This document shows, one piece after another, positions 1 to 8,373 of a DNA stretch of 64,000 bases. Below the pieces are notes generated by a model, which was not told the origin of the DNA, did not search any database, and saw only the letters and a program-made list of their open reading frames with translations. The stretch covers positions 253,946-317,945 of the forward strand of contig NZ_JAJSLW010000005.1 in assembly GCF_021729145.1 (NCBI RefSeq). Direction: 5' to 3'. Source of the DNA: Membranihabitans maritimus (GTDB lineage: Bacteria; Bacteroidota; Bacteroidia; Chitinophagales; Saprospiraceae). Made by a program: the position numbers and the translations under genes. Position 1 is the stretch's first letter; each line of letters begins with the position of its first letter.

Positions 1-1
1 A

Positions 2-370
2 AATGAAAATATTGTATCATGGATCAATGATATTGCAGACCCCATCCATTTTGGTTATTGGGGTGGAATAATTACCAAACTAATTTGGTTTGTTTTCGGT
101 AGTACCATTTCAGGGCTCATTTTGACAGGTATATGGATATCGTTAAAGCGAAACCTTAAAAAAAACCAGAAAGGATTTGGTCTTTGGAAGGTATTTAATT
201 GGCTTGGATATTTGGCTATTATGGGTTTTATGTATTATTTGTTGACCTCTCGTTATCGGGTTTCTTTTGATGTATTGTTGCTTGTTTTTGGTATTTGGGG
301 GATTCTCCTGGTTTTGACGTATTATATTTTTGTTATCCGTTTGAAAAAAGCAGCTATAGGTACAAGATAA
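2..370 (+). CDS. PepSY-associated TM protein, C-terminal part
   Basis: The reading frame is open from the first base of the window to the stop at 368-370, so this is the last ~122 codons of a gene starting upstream. The visible part begins with a segment containing ADPIHFGYWGG followed by a hydrophobic stretch and SGLILTG. This matches the end of PepSY-associated transmembrane proteins, which have a D-P-h-H-F-G motif before the last helices. Two more hydrophobic helices follow, and the protein ends in a basic tail. The family is often linked to siderophore uptake or flavin reduction at the inner membrane, but that role is inferred here. An internal TTG at 122 could be mistaken for the start; the motif upstream argues against it. 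Confidence 0.75.
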   Translation, partial: NENIVSWINDIADPIHFGYWGGIITKLIWFVFGSTISGLILTGIWISLKRNLKKNQKGFGLWKVFNWLGYLAIMGFMYYLLTSRYRVSFDVLLLVFGIWGILLVLTYYIFVIRLKKAAIGTR

Positions 371-505
371 ATACGGAGAGTATTGCTTGAAAATAACTGC
401 TATAAGTGTCTTAGTAGCGAGAGTAACTATAAATGTTAATATTCAAAAATATCGTATGGCTAAATAATGAATAGAAAATTCTGTTACCAAAGTGGCGTAG
501 AATCT

Positions 506-1597
506 CTAGTATTTGAGCGTAAGGAAGTTCTGTAAATCCCTTCTTGATACGACCCCTAAAAAAGACCCGTTCCCAAACACTGGAAGGGTGTGATACGTTT
601 GCGTGTTGAATATGTAGAATAATTGTTTAATGGGTAATTCGGGGGACACAGGTTCAAAGTTATTGGTCATATACCTTCGAATAGGTGTAAATATATCTCC
701 ATCTTTACGGGCTTGATTAATTACTTCTTGGTTAAGAATCCCTATTATTTTGTTGTTTTCATCCTGTACAAGATATGCATCGTGTCCCGATTCATCTTCC
801 TTTTTAAAAACGTCTTGCATTAAATCATCCTCGGTTAAAATATGTACATTATTGGTCAAAATATCTGCTACTCTTCCCGATCGCAACCGTTCTTCGATGG
901 CTACGCTACGGTATTCCGAACGAGCAGCAAAAAACACAAAGACCCCGATGAAAATAAGTCCCAGATGATTGGTGTAGATGCCGTAAACCAAGAAACCACC
1001 GGCCAGGATTCTTCCCACCCAGGACGCGATTAAAGTCCCTTTTTCGCGCCCTTTGAAAAGGGCAATAGTAGCGCGTAAAATTCTACCGCCGTCCATTGGG
1101 AAGGCCGGTATAAGATTAAATACCAATAAAAGTAGATTTAACATTAATAATAAGATCGGGAAATTACTGTAATATTCAAAATAGGTAAGTTCTGAAGTTC
1201 CCTGAGGTAAAAACCCATGGCCAGAGAAGTACAATGCCGCTGCAATAATAATAGCAATTACCAAATTTACAGCAGGTCCGGCAATGGCAACTACCATTTC
1301 TTGCCAGGGATTTTCCGGCAATCTTTCCAGACGTGCAAGGCCACCAATGGGAGTTATTAAAATATCCTGAGTTTTTACACCGTAGTTTCTTGCTGACAAT
1401 GCATGTCCGAATTCATGTAACACCACACAAAAGAATATTAGCAATGTGAAAATCGCAGAATTAATAATGGCTAAATTAGACATTCCCATATTTTGTCCGG
1501 TGTATACTACGTATAGTAACAACAGGACAAAACTCCAGTGAACTTTTACCGGAATCCCAAAATATTGTCCTAAATAGAGTGATCCTGCTTTAAACAT
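506..1597 (-). CDS. Site-2 protease family (M50) zinc metalloprotease with CBS domains
   Basis: An intramembrane zinc protease of the SpoIVFB-like M50 group, expected to cut membrane-bound regulators or clear membrane proteins. The zinc motif HEFGH is at residues 61-65 inside a hydrophobic helix, and the third metal ligand lies in PAFPMDGGR (D169). Four to six membrane segments fill residues 20-225. The cytoplasmic C-terminal third (about 235-360) has the pattern of a CBS pair, which in this family senses adenine nucleotides. It lies 41 bp downstream of the purF-type gene on the same strand, so co-transcription is likely. The substrate is not evident from the context. Confidence 0.9.
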   Translation of the reverse strand: MFKAGSLYLGQYFGIPVKVHWSFVLLLLYVVYTGQNMGMSNLAIINSAIFTLLIFFCVVLHEFGHALSARNYGVKTQDILITPIGGLARLERLPENPWQEMVVAIAGPAVNLVIAIIIAAALYFSGHGFLPQGTSELTYFEYYSNFPILLLMLNLLLLVFNLIPAFPMDGGRILRATIALFKGREKGTLIASWVGRILAGGFLVYGIYTNHLGLIFIGVFVFFAARSEYRSVAIEERLRSGRVADILTNNVHILTEDDLMQDVFKKEDESGHDAYLVQDENNKIIGILNQEVINQARKDGDIFTPIRRYMTNNFEPVSPELPIKQLFYIFNTQTYHTLPVFGNGSFLGVVSRRDLQNFLTLKY

Positions 1598-1638
1598 CTG
1601 TGTGGCTGATTTATCTTAAGTAATTTGTATAATTTCTA

Positions 1639-3531
1639 TTAATACGCCCTGGCTTCTACACGGTCCATATAGTTAATGAATGATTTATTAACTACTTTGT
1701 TCCCTCCTGGAGTCGGATAATTTCCACTAAAATACCAATCTCCTTTATTATCAGGACAAGCTTTATGTAATCCATCAATTGTTTGATAAATAATCTCTAC
1801 CTCTGCATCAATATCTGGTGGGGTTAATATTTCAGAAATTTTTTGTGAAACTTCTTCATACGTAAATGGTTCAAATACGTCTTTAACATAGTTAACGACT
1901 TCTTCTTTAGGTAAATTGGCTTGTGCAACACATTTTTCATAAATGATTTCAAGCTGATCTTCCATCCCACGTTCTTCAATCAGTTTTATAGCTGCCTGAA
2001 ATGCGATAAATTTTCCAAGTTCAGACATATCAATACCATAACAGTCCGGAAAACGTATTTGAGGAGCTGAAGAAACAAAAATAATTTTCTTGGGATGGAG
2101 TCTGTCTACCATTTTAATAATACTATCCCTGAGGGTAGTGCCACGCACTATACTGTCATCAACCAGTACAAGTGTATCCACCTGGTTATTTACAATGCCA
2201 TAAGTAACATCATACACATGTGAAACCATTTGCCCCCGAATTTCATTATCGGCAATAAATGTTCGCATTTTAGCATCTTTGACTACAATTTTTTCAACCC
2301 TGGGACGGATTTTTTCGAGTTTTCTCAAATCCTCTTCCGTCGGTTTTTTGTCCATGTCGAGAATCATTTTCATTCTCAACTTATCAGCTTCTTTTTCCAT
2401 CCCTTCCACTAGTCCCAAAAATGCTGTTTCTGCTGTATTGGGAACAAATGAAAAAACGGTATTTTCAAAATCATAATCTATACTTTTTAAGACCTGATCA
2501 ACCAATTGTTTGCCCAGTTGTTTTCGTTCCAGATAAATATCGCGATCAGTACCTCTTGAAAAATAGATCCTTTCAAAGCTGCAGGCTTTTTTCTCCAAAG
2601 GTTCAGTAAAAGGTACTTCTTCCACTAATCCACTATTTTTGACAATTAATGCATTTCCCGGTTGTAGTTCTTTAATATATCGAAAACGGATATCGAAAGC
2701 AGTCTGGATAGCCGGTCTTTCACTGGCAGCAACAGCTACTTCGTCGTCGTGATAGTAGTATGCCGGTCTTATCCCATTGGGATCTCTCATCATAAAAGCA
2801 TCACCGTGACCAATAAATCCACTCATCACATACCCTCCATCCCATTTTTTGCTGGCACGTCTTAACAATCGCTGCATATCTAAATGAGAAATGATCTTCC
2901 GGGTAATTTCTTCGTTATTAAAACCATCGGGCTTAAACCAGGTAAATAAACGTTGAACTTCATCGTCAAGGAAATGACCTATTTTTTCAAGGACGGTAAC
3001 AGTATCAGATTTTTCCTTGGGGTGTTGCCCCAATTCTACTAATTCGTCGAATAACTCATCTACATTTGTCAGATTAAAATTCCCCGCAACCACCAAATTC
3101 CTGGATATCCAATTATTTTGACGCAAAAAAGGATGACAGGTCTCGATCCCATTGGAACCATGCGTACCATACCTGAGATGCCCCATTAGTAATTCCCCAG
3201 TGTACGGTTTGTTCTTCTTGAGCCATGCCGCATCTGACATTAGTTCGGGAGGGAGATCGTTAAAATGTCTGTAAACGTGTTGAAATAAATCTGAAATATA
3301 ATTTTTACTATTGGTTCTGTACCTTGATATATATCGCGACCCTGGTTTCGGATTCAGTTTTATGGTAGCAAGACCAGCCCCGTCTTGCCCGCGATTTCTC
3401 ATTTTTTGCAGTAATAATTGTAATTTGGTAAGACCATACAGGGCATTACCATATTTTTCCTGGTAAAATTCCAACGGTTTGAGTAAACGAACCATTGCGA
3501 TCCCACACTCATGTTTAATAAGCTCGCTCAT
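1639..3531 (-). CDS. purF: Amidophosphoribosyltransferase-type glutamine amidotransferase (long Bacteroidota form)
   Basis: This is a PurF-type enzyme, which transfers ammonia from glutamine to PRPP in the first step of purine synthesis. The N-terminal class-II amidotransferase domain starts with HECGIA. Cys9 would become the N-terminal nucleophile after removal of a short propeptide. RGQDGAG and HLRYGTHG follow as in the family. The phosphoribosyltransferase domain carries the PRPP loop VLVDDSIVRGTT near residue 460. At 630 residues it is longer than E. coli PurF (about 505); similarly long forms are common in Bacteroidota, which often also have a canonical PurF. Its exact role, main enzyme or paralogue, is therefore open. 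It heads a two-gene unit with the site-2 protease. Confidence 0.8.
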   Translation of the reverse strand: MSELIKHECGIAMVRLLKPLEFYQEKYGNALYGLTKLQLLLQKMRNRGQDGAGLATIKLNPKPGSRYISRYRTNSKNYISDLFQHVYRHFNDLPPELMSDAAWLKKNKPYTGELLMGHLRYGTHGSNGIETCHPFLRQNNWISRNLVVAGNFNLTNVDELFDELVELGQHPKEKSDTVTVLEKIGHFLDDEVQRLFTWFKPDGFNNEEITRKIISHLDMQRLLRRASKKWDGGYVMSGFIGHGDAFMMRDPNGIRPAYYYHDDEVAVAASERPAIQTAFDIRFRYIKELQPGNALIVKNSGLVEEVPFTEPLEKKACSFERIYFSRGTDRDIYLERKQLGKQLVDQVLKSIDYDFENTVFSFVPNTAETAFLGLVEGMEKEADKLRMKMILDMDKKPTEEDLRKLEKIRPRVEKIVVKDAKMRTFIADNEIRGQMVSHVYDVTYGIVNNQVDTLVLVDDSIVRGTTLRDSIIKMVDRLHPKKIIFVSSAPQIRFPDCYGIDMSELGKFIAFQAAIKLIEERGMEDQLEIIYEKCVAQANLPKEEVVNYVKDVFEPFTYEEVSQKISEILTPPDIDAEVEIIYQTIDGLHKACPDNKGDWYFSGNYPTPGGNKVVNKSFINYMDRVEARAY

Positions 3532-3551
3532 GCATACGTTTTAATATGTCA

Positions 3552-3559
3552 CAAATTTA
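3552..3559 (-). promoter_or_regulatory. -7 box for purF-type gene
   Basis: The minus strand reads TAAATTTG, a perfect match to the Bacteroidota -7 consensus TAnnTTTG, 20 bp upstream of the purF start codon. A TTG sits 21 bp further upstream (3581-3583), which fits the -33 element. It is back to back with the promoter of the mutL unit. Confidence 0.55.
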
Positions 3560-3601
3560 ATCTATAATTTACAGAATAAACAATGAATCAATAATAATGG
3601 T

Positions 3602-3609
3602 TAAATTTG
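3602..3609 (+). promoter_or_regulatory. -7 box for the mutL operon
   Basis: TAAATTTG matches TAnnTTTG exactly and lies 19 bp before the start of the small membrane protein gene that heads the mutL unit. No clear TTTG -33 element is visible at the usual spacing. The same 97-bp intergenic region holds the divergent promoter of the purF-type gene. Confidence 0.5.
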
Positions 3610-3628
3610 TAATAATACAATTGGAGAT

Positions 3629-3964
3629 ATGGGTTTGTTTAAATTTAATAAAGTAGCAAAATACAAAAAATTTAATTATGTTCCTAGGTATTACGATCCT
3701 GAAAAAGAAGAGCGTGACGCCATTATCAGAAGGGCTCAGGGGGAAGCGGGATTGATTAATGAAAACGATGAGGATTCGGATGTGGAAAATGCAAAATTTC
3801 GAATTTCGCGAGCTTTTCACTCCAGGGGTGTATCCAATGAGTATTCCCGAAAAAGTCATAAAAAGTCCAATATTAGGATTATTATGATTGTCATTATACT
3901 TTCCGCAATTGTTTACATTATTTTAAATACTAATGTAGAAGGACTTATAAAATTGATAGAGTAA
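3629..3964 (+). CDS. Small single-pass membrane protein upstream of mutL
   Basis: A 111-residue protein of unknown function. It has a basic, aromatic N-terminus (KYKKFNYVPRYYDPEKEER), a charged middle and one C-terminal hydrophobic helix (about 86-105) preceded by KSHKKS. This suggests a tail-anchored or single-pass inner-membrane protein. Short proteins with this N-terminal pattern are common just upstream of mutL in Bacteroidota and are sometimes labelled 'riboflavin synthase subunit beta'; nothing in this sequence supports that label. It ends 4 bp before mutL and is probably translated from the same message. Real-gene status rests on the promoter, spacing and family pattern. Confidence 0.75.
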   Translation: MGLFKFNKVAKYKKFNYVPRYYDPEKEERDAIIRRAQGEAGLINENDEDSDVENAKFRISRAFHSRGVSNEYSRKSHKKSNIRIIMIVIILSAIVYIILNTNVEGLIKLIE

Positions 3965-3968
3965 TTTT

Positions 3969-5780
3969 ATGGATAGTGTGGTAAAAATGCTTCCGGATAA
4001 TGTTGCCAACCAGATAGCAGCGGGAGAGGTGGTTGTGCGACCCAGTTCGGTAGTCAAGGAATTGATGGAAAATGCCATTGATGCAGGTGCAAAAAAAATT
4101 GAAGTTGTCATTCGGGATTCAGGCAAAGGGTTGATACAAGTAAAAGATGATGGAAGCGGTATGAATGAAATGGATGCCAGAATGTGTCTGGAAAGGCATG
4201 CAACTTCTAAAATTAAATCAGGCGATGACCTTACAAAAATTTATACCTTGGGATTTCGTGGAGAGGCTCTTCCTTCCATCGCTTCGGTAAGCCAAATGGA
4301 AATAAAAACTAGAATTGACGGAGAAGAACTAGGGTACGGTATAAGAATTGAAGGATCAAGGGTAGTCGAACAGGATTATTGCCAGGCCGAAAGAGGCACT
4401 TCCATTTCTGTTCACAATTTATTCTATAATACCCCGGCCCGTAGGAAATTTTTGAAGTCGGATACGGTTGAATTCAAACATATAATGGACGAGTTTCAAT
4501 ATATGTCCTTAGCCAACCCCGATGTATATTTTTCCCTGTACCATAACGATAGGCTATATCATCAGTTATACCCCGGTTCGTTGAAGCAGCGCATAGTTCA
4601 AATCTTTGGCAATCATTTTGAAAACCGTTTAATAAATGTAAAAGAAACAACAGATTATCTGCATGTAAACGGATTTGTAGGGAAACCTGATAATGCCAAA
4701 AAAAGCAGGGGAGAGCAATTTATCTTTGTAAATAACAGATTTATAAAGAGTTATTACCTAAATCTCGCTGTTTACCAGGCCTATGAGAATTTAATTCCAG
4801 ATAAAAGTTACCCTTTCTTCTGTTTATTTATTCAAATTGATCCTGAAAGAGTAGATGTCAATGTGCATCCTGCAAAACAAGAAATAAAGTTTGAGGATGA
4901 AAAATTTGTTTTTAATATCATCCGCGCTTCTGTCAAGCATGCTCTTGTCTCCTATAGTGTACCCACAATAGATTTTGAACAAAATCCCGGACTTTTGTAC
5001 AAACACAAACTGGACTCTGTTTCTACCAAAGAATCTTCCAGTACTTCCAGTAATCCTCCTAAACAGAATGTCGATTGGTCGAGGAAAAGTCCTGGAAAAG
5101 AAGACTGGGATGATTTTTACAATAATGTGAAGTCAACAGGTGAAGAATTAACACAAGGGATTGATACACAAATTGACGAAATTGATTTTGAAGAGGATTT
5201 AAATAATCCCAGCGAAGGATTTGATCCCATTCAAATAAAAAGCGCTTATATATTAAATTCAATAAAATCAGGTATAGTCATAATTGATCAAAAAAATGCT
5301 CATGAAAGAATTTTATATGAGCAGTTCAGAAAGCAACGAACGAATGTGAAAAATAATTCACAATCAGCATTGTTTCCCGAAATGATAAAATTAAATGCAC
5401 AAGAATCAGAGGCTATGGAAGAGCTCATTCCCAGCCTCAAAGATTTTGGTTTTGTGATTGAACCATTTGGTGTAAAAACCTTTATTATACAGGGCACGCC
5501 TGAAATACTTCTAAGTGGTACAATAAATAAAGTTGAATATTTGACTGAAATCATCTCAGAATTTTTAGAAGAAAAAGATTCTGCAGAAAACTTTAATGAT
5601 AAAATGGCACATATATTAGCACGAAATTTGTGCGTACGCAAAAACCAGGTACTTAACCAACAAGAAATGAAACAATTGGTCAATCAGTTGTTTGGATGTG
5701 AAGATCCTACGTTGAGTCCTTCCGGAAAAAAATGTTTTGTCACCTTTAAATCAGAGGATTTAGAAAAATTATTTGCCTAA
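3969..5780 (+). CDS. mutL: DNA mismatch repair protein MutL
   Basis: MutL couples mismatch recognition by MutS to strand removal. The N-terminal GHKL ATPase domain shows NQIAAGEVV, ELMENAIDAGA and GFRGEAL, with the NTPARRKFLK motif further on. The transducer domain continues to about residue 330, followed by a low-complexity linker (about 345-410) and the C-terminal dimerisation domain. In that domain the endonuclease motif DQHA(x)2E(x)4E appears as DQKNAHERILYE at residues 440-451, so the histidine and alanine are replaced. The cysteine/histidine metal motif near the C-terminus is also not evident. Length (603 residues) is normal. It overlaps or abuts the first rhomboid gene. Confidence 0.96.
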   Translation: MDSVVKMLPDNVANQIAAGEVVVRPSSVVKELMENAIDAGAKKIEVVIRDSGKGLIQVKDDGSGMNEMDARMCLERHATSKIKSGDDLTKIYTLGFRGEALPSIASVSQMEIKTRIDGEELGYGIRIEGSRVVEQDYCQAERGTSISVHNLFYNTPARRKFLKSDTVEFKHIMDEFQYMSLANPDVYFSLYHNDRLYHQLYPGSLKQRIVQIFGNHFENRLINVKETTDYLHVNGFVGKPDNAKKSRGEQFIFVNNRFIKSYYLNLAVYQAYENLIPDKSYPFFCLFIQIDPERVDVNVHPAKQEIKFEDEKFVFNIIRASVKHALVSYSVPTIDFEQNPGLLYKHKLDSVSTKESSSTSSNPPKQNVDWSRKSPGKEDWDDFYNNVKSTGEELTQGIDTQIDEIDFEEDLNNPSEGFDPIQIKSAYILNSIKSGIVIIDQKNAHERILYEQFRKQRTNVKNNSQSALFPEMIKLNAQESEAMEELIPSLKDFGFVIEPFGVKTFIIQGTPEILLSGTINKVEYLTEIISEFLEEKDSAENFNDKMAHILARNLCVRKNQVLNQQEMKQLVNQLFGCEDPTLSPSGKKCFVTFKSEDLEKLFA

Positions 5781-5781
5781 A

Positions 5782-6438
5782 ATGATCAGACTTACTGAGA
5801 CTGTAAAACATCTGTTAATAATAAATGTATTGGTTTTTGTGGCCGCATTTTTTGTTTTTCCCGGAATTCCTGGGAACAATCCCCTGTTTGAATTTTTGAA
5901 AAATTTTCAGGAAGAAGGGGCTTTATATTATCCTGGCTCCAAGTTTTTTCATTGGTACCAATTGGTGACTCATATGTTTTTGCACGGAAATTTTAGTCAC
6001 CTGTTTTTCAATATGTTTGCTTTGTATATGTTTGGTAGCGCACTAGAGGCCAGATGGGGTCGTAATAAATTTCTTCTTTTTTATTTCTTTGCAGGGTTGG
6101 GAGGAGCTGTTTTTCAAATTTTAAGTTGGCAATTCGGATTGATGGGTATGAGTCCAATGGAACAGCAAATGTTTCTCAACACGCCCTTCCGGGTGATTGG
6201 TGCTTCGGGAGCTGTTTTTGGTGTTTTAGCAGGTTTTGGCATGCTCTATCCAAATGCTGAATTGATGTTGCTTTTCCCTCCAATTCCCATTAAAGCAAAA
6301 TATTTTGTAGCCATTTATGCGCTTATCGAAATTGTCATGGGATTCGGGAACTTTAATACCGGGGTGGCCCATTTAGCCCACATTGGTGGATTGGTTTTTG
6401 GTATAATCTTGATTTTATACTGGCGTAAAAGGTCATAA
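5782..6438 (+). CDS. Rhomboid family intramembrane serine protease 1
   Basis: A six-helix rhomboid protease that cuts transmembrane substrates within the inner membrane. The catalytic serine is in GASGAVFG (S142) and the catalytic histidine in AHLAHIGG (H200). The HGNFSHLFFNM motif before helix 2 and the WGR loop are also typical. I chose the ATG at 5782. An in-frame TTG at 5773 would add three residues and overlap mutL, and has no special support. The next gene, a second rhomboid, follows after 2 bp, so the two are almost certainly co-transcribed. Substrates are unknown. Confidence 0.93.
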   Translation: MIRLTETVKHLLIINVLVFVAAFFVFPGIPGNNPLFEFLKNFQEEGALYYPGSKFFHWYQLVTHMFLHGNFSHLFFNMFALYMFGSALEARWGRNKFLLFYFFAGLGGAVFQILSWQFGLMGMSPMEQQMFLNTPFRVIGASGAVFGVLAGFGMLYPNAELMLLFPPIPIKAKYFVAIYALIEIVMGFGNFNTGVAHLAHIGGLVFGIILILYWRKRS

Positions 6439-6440
6439 AT

Positions 6441-7307
6441 ATGTTTGATTCTATAAAAAGAGATTTAATTTTCCAGTTTCGCCATGGTGGAATGACTACC
6501 CGATTAATTCTGATTAATGTCGTGGTATTTGTCACCATTATGATGATACGTTTGATTGGATTTATAGTTAATGGAGGTGAAGTACCTGGGTTTTATCATA
6601 TTCTGACAAATGGTCTTTCTATATCGAATGACTGGAAATCAGTCCTTTTCCGGCCCTGGAGTATAATTTCCCATATGTTCCTCCATCTTGGATTTTTCCA
6701 CATATTATTTAATATGCTGTATTTGTTTTGGTTTGGTAGAATTTTGGAAAATTTATTGGGTGAACGTAAAATCCTTAATATCTATATTATTTCAGGATTA
6801 ATTGGCGCGTTTTTTTTCTTTATTTTTTCCAGACTTTTATATGATGGGGAGATATATGCACTGGGTGCGTCAGCGGCTGTAATGGGTATCGCAGTCGCTA
6901 CAGCCACTATGAGCCCGGATTACGAAATGCGACTTTTGTTTTTAGGTGATGTGAAATTAAAGTACTTGGTTCTAGCGTTGGTATTGTTGGATCTGATTAT
7001 GATACCCACTATGAGTAATTCAGGTGGTAGGGTAGCGCACCTGGGTGGAGCTTTGATGGGATTTTTGTACATTAAATTATTGTATAATGGTATTGATTTG
7101 GGTGATATAAATTGGAAGCCATCTGTCAAGAGGCCTAAATTCAAAGTTTATGTCAATAAAGACAAGCCCCAAGATAATAACCGGTATAACAGGCCACAGA
7201 CTGTTGAACAAAGAGTGGATGAAATTTTAGATAAAATACGAAGTAGTGGTTACGATAGCTTGACCCAGGATGAAAAAGACTTTCTTTACGATGCCAGTAA
7301 AAAATAA
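6441..7307 (+). CDS. Rhomboid family intramembrane serine protease 2 with cytoplasmic C-terminal extension
   Basis: A second rhomboid, diverged from its neighbour. The serine motif is GASAAVMG (S144) instead of GASGA, and the histidine is in RVAHLGGA (H200), so the catalytic dyad is intact. After the last helix (about residue 215) comes an ~75-residue hydrophilic tail. It ends in a charged helical segment (VDEILDKIRSSGYDSLTQDE) like the small C-terminal domain of many Bacteroidota rhomboids (the DUF6576 type). The tail may bind substrate or regulate access. Tandem position with rhomboid 1 suggests duplication and divergence, although identity outside the core is low. Confidence 0.92.
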   Translation: MFDSIKRDLIFQFRHGGMTTRLILINVVVFVTIMMIRLIGFIVNGGEVPGFYHILTNGLSISNDWKSVLFRPWSIISHMFLHLGFFHILFNMLYLFWFGRILENLLGERKILNIYIISGLIGAFFFFIFSRLLYDGEIYALGASAAVMGIAVATATMSPDYEMRLLFLGDVKLKYLVLALVLLDLIMIPTMSNSGGRVAHLGGALMGFLYIKLLYNGIDLGDINWKPSVKRPKFKVYVNKDKPQDNNRYNRPQTVEQRVDEILDKIRSSGYDSLTQDEKDFLYDASKK

Positions 7308-7310
7308 TAC

Positions 7311-8360
7311 GTGAAAAGGATTTTTCGTATCTGTCTGATATTAATGAATGTATTCTTTCTCATGGCTTTAGCACTTGGGTACTTTGCGCAATTTGTATCA
7401 CCGGATGAATTTTCAATTCTAGCTTTTTTCTCTCTTATTTATCCATATTCCGTTTTTGGAATTTTTATTACGGGTTGTGTATTAATTTTTCTGCGATCCA
7501 AATTAGTATGGGTTTCCTTTCTGGCTTTAGTTTTTAGCTCTGCTACTACCGTTCGTCAGATTGGTTTCCATTTTCAGCCAGACCTTCCCACCGACAAGAA
7601 TATATTTAAAATCGCAACTCTGAATGTAAAAAATGACTTCAATCATGAAAACACTAATCAAATAGAAGAATTTGTAAATGATTTTCAAGGAAGTCTTCCC
7701 GATGTATTTTTGTTTCAGGAAATAAGCAGGAAAAAAGCCAGTTACATTCAAAATGCATTAAAATATGATTTTTCCAGTATAGATGAACATCAACGGTTAA
7801 ATAATTCTATGGCTATTTTATGTAAATATCCTTTAAAGCCGGTAGATGTATTACTCAATGAAGAAAACCATCCATTTGCCCAAATATTTGATATTGAGTT
7901 TCCCGGAAAGACAGTAAGAGCGATTAATGTGCATCTGCATACAAATGCAGTTACATTAAGAGCCGAAAAATTTTCCCCTGAATCGATTTCGCGTAAGGAC
8001 GGGTTAAAAAAATTGTTTGAAATGATTCGTTCTTATGGGAAGAACGGTAAACTAAGAATGCAAGAAATCGATAAAATTATACCCTATATAAAAGAATCTC
8101 CATGGCCCGTATTAATTGCTGGGGATACAAATGATACGCCCTACTCCCGGATCTACAATGAATTGAAAGGGGATTTTTCAGACGCTTTTGTAAAAGGCGG
8201 GGTTGGATTTGCACAAACGTATAACGGTTTATTTATACCTCTCAAAATTGATCATATTTTCACTGATTCCAATTTTTGTATTTACAATACGGATATTAAG
8301 AAAGTCGATTATTCCGATCACAATCCTATCTCTACGACGTTTGAATTTTGTAAATATTAA
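7311..8360 (+). CDS. Endonuclease/exonuclease/phosphatase family membrane protein
   Basis: A metal-dependent phosphoesterase of the EEP superfamily (DNase I-like fold), anchored by two or three N-terminal membrane helices (residues 1-85). The catalytic set is visible: TLNVKND, FLFQE (metal-binding Glu), AINVHLH, LIAGDTNDTPYS and SDHNPI (final Asp-His). The active domain most likely faces the periplasm. Family members act on nucleic acids, phosphoinositides or sphingomyelin, and the sequence alone does not choose between them. The start is GTG at 7311, 3 bp after the second rhomboid, consistent with an operon. Confidence 0.88.
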   Translation: MKRIFRICLILMNVFFLMALALGYFAQFVSPDEFSILAFFSLIYPYSVFGIFITGCVLIFLRSKLVWVSFLALVFSSATTVRQIGFHFQPDLPTDKNIFKIATLNVKNDFNHENTNQIEEFVNDFQGSLPDVFLFQEISRKKASYIQNALKYDFSSIDEHQRLNNSMAILCKYPLKPVDVLLNEENHPFAQIFDIEFPGKTVRAINVHLHTNAVTLRAEKFSPESISRKDGLKKLFEMIRSYGKNGKLRMQEIDKIIPYIKESPWPVLIAGDTNDTPYSRIYNELKGDFSDAFVKGGVGFAQTYNGLFIPLKIDHIFTDSNFCIYNTDIKKVDYSDHNPISTTFEFCKY

Positions 8361-8373
8361 TATTAACATTTAG

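Noticed and set aside
5300-5683. 127-codon minus-strand ORF within mutL
   Set aside because: It overlaps the C-terminal domain of MutL completely and shows no independent coding features.
5773-5781. TTG start for rhomboid 1
   Set aside because: An ATG three codons later avoids the mutL overlap and gives the natural N-terminus.
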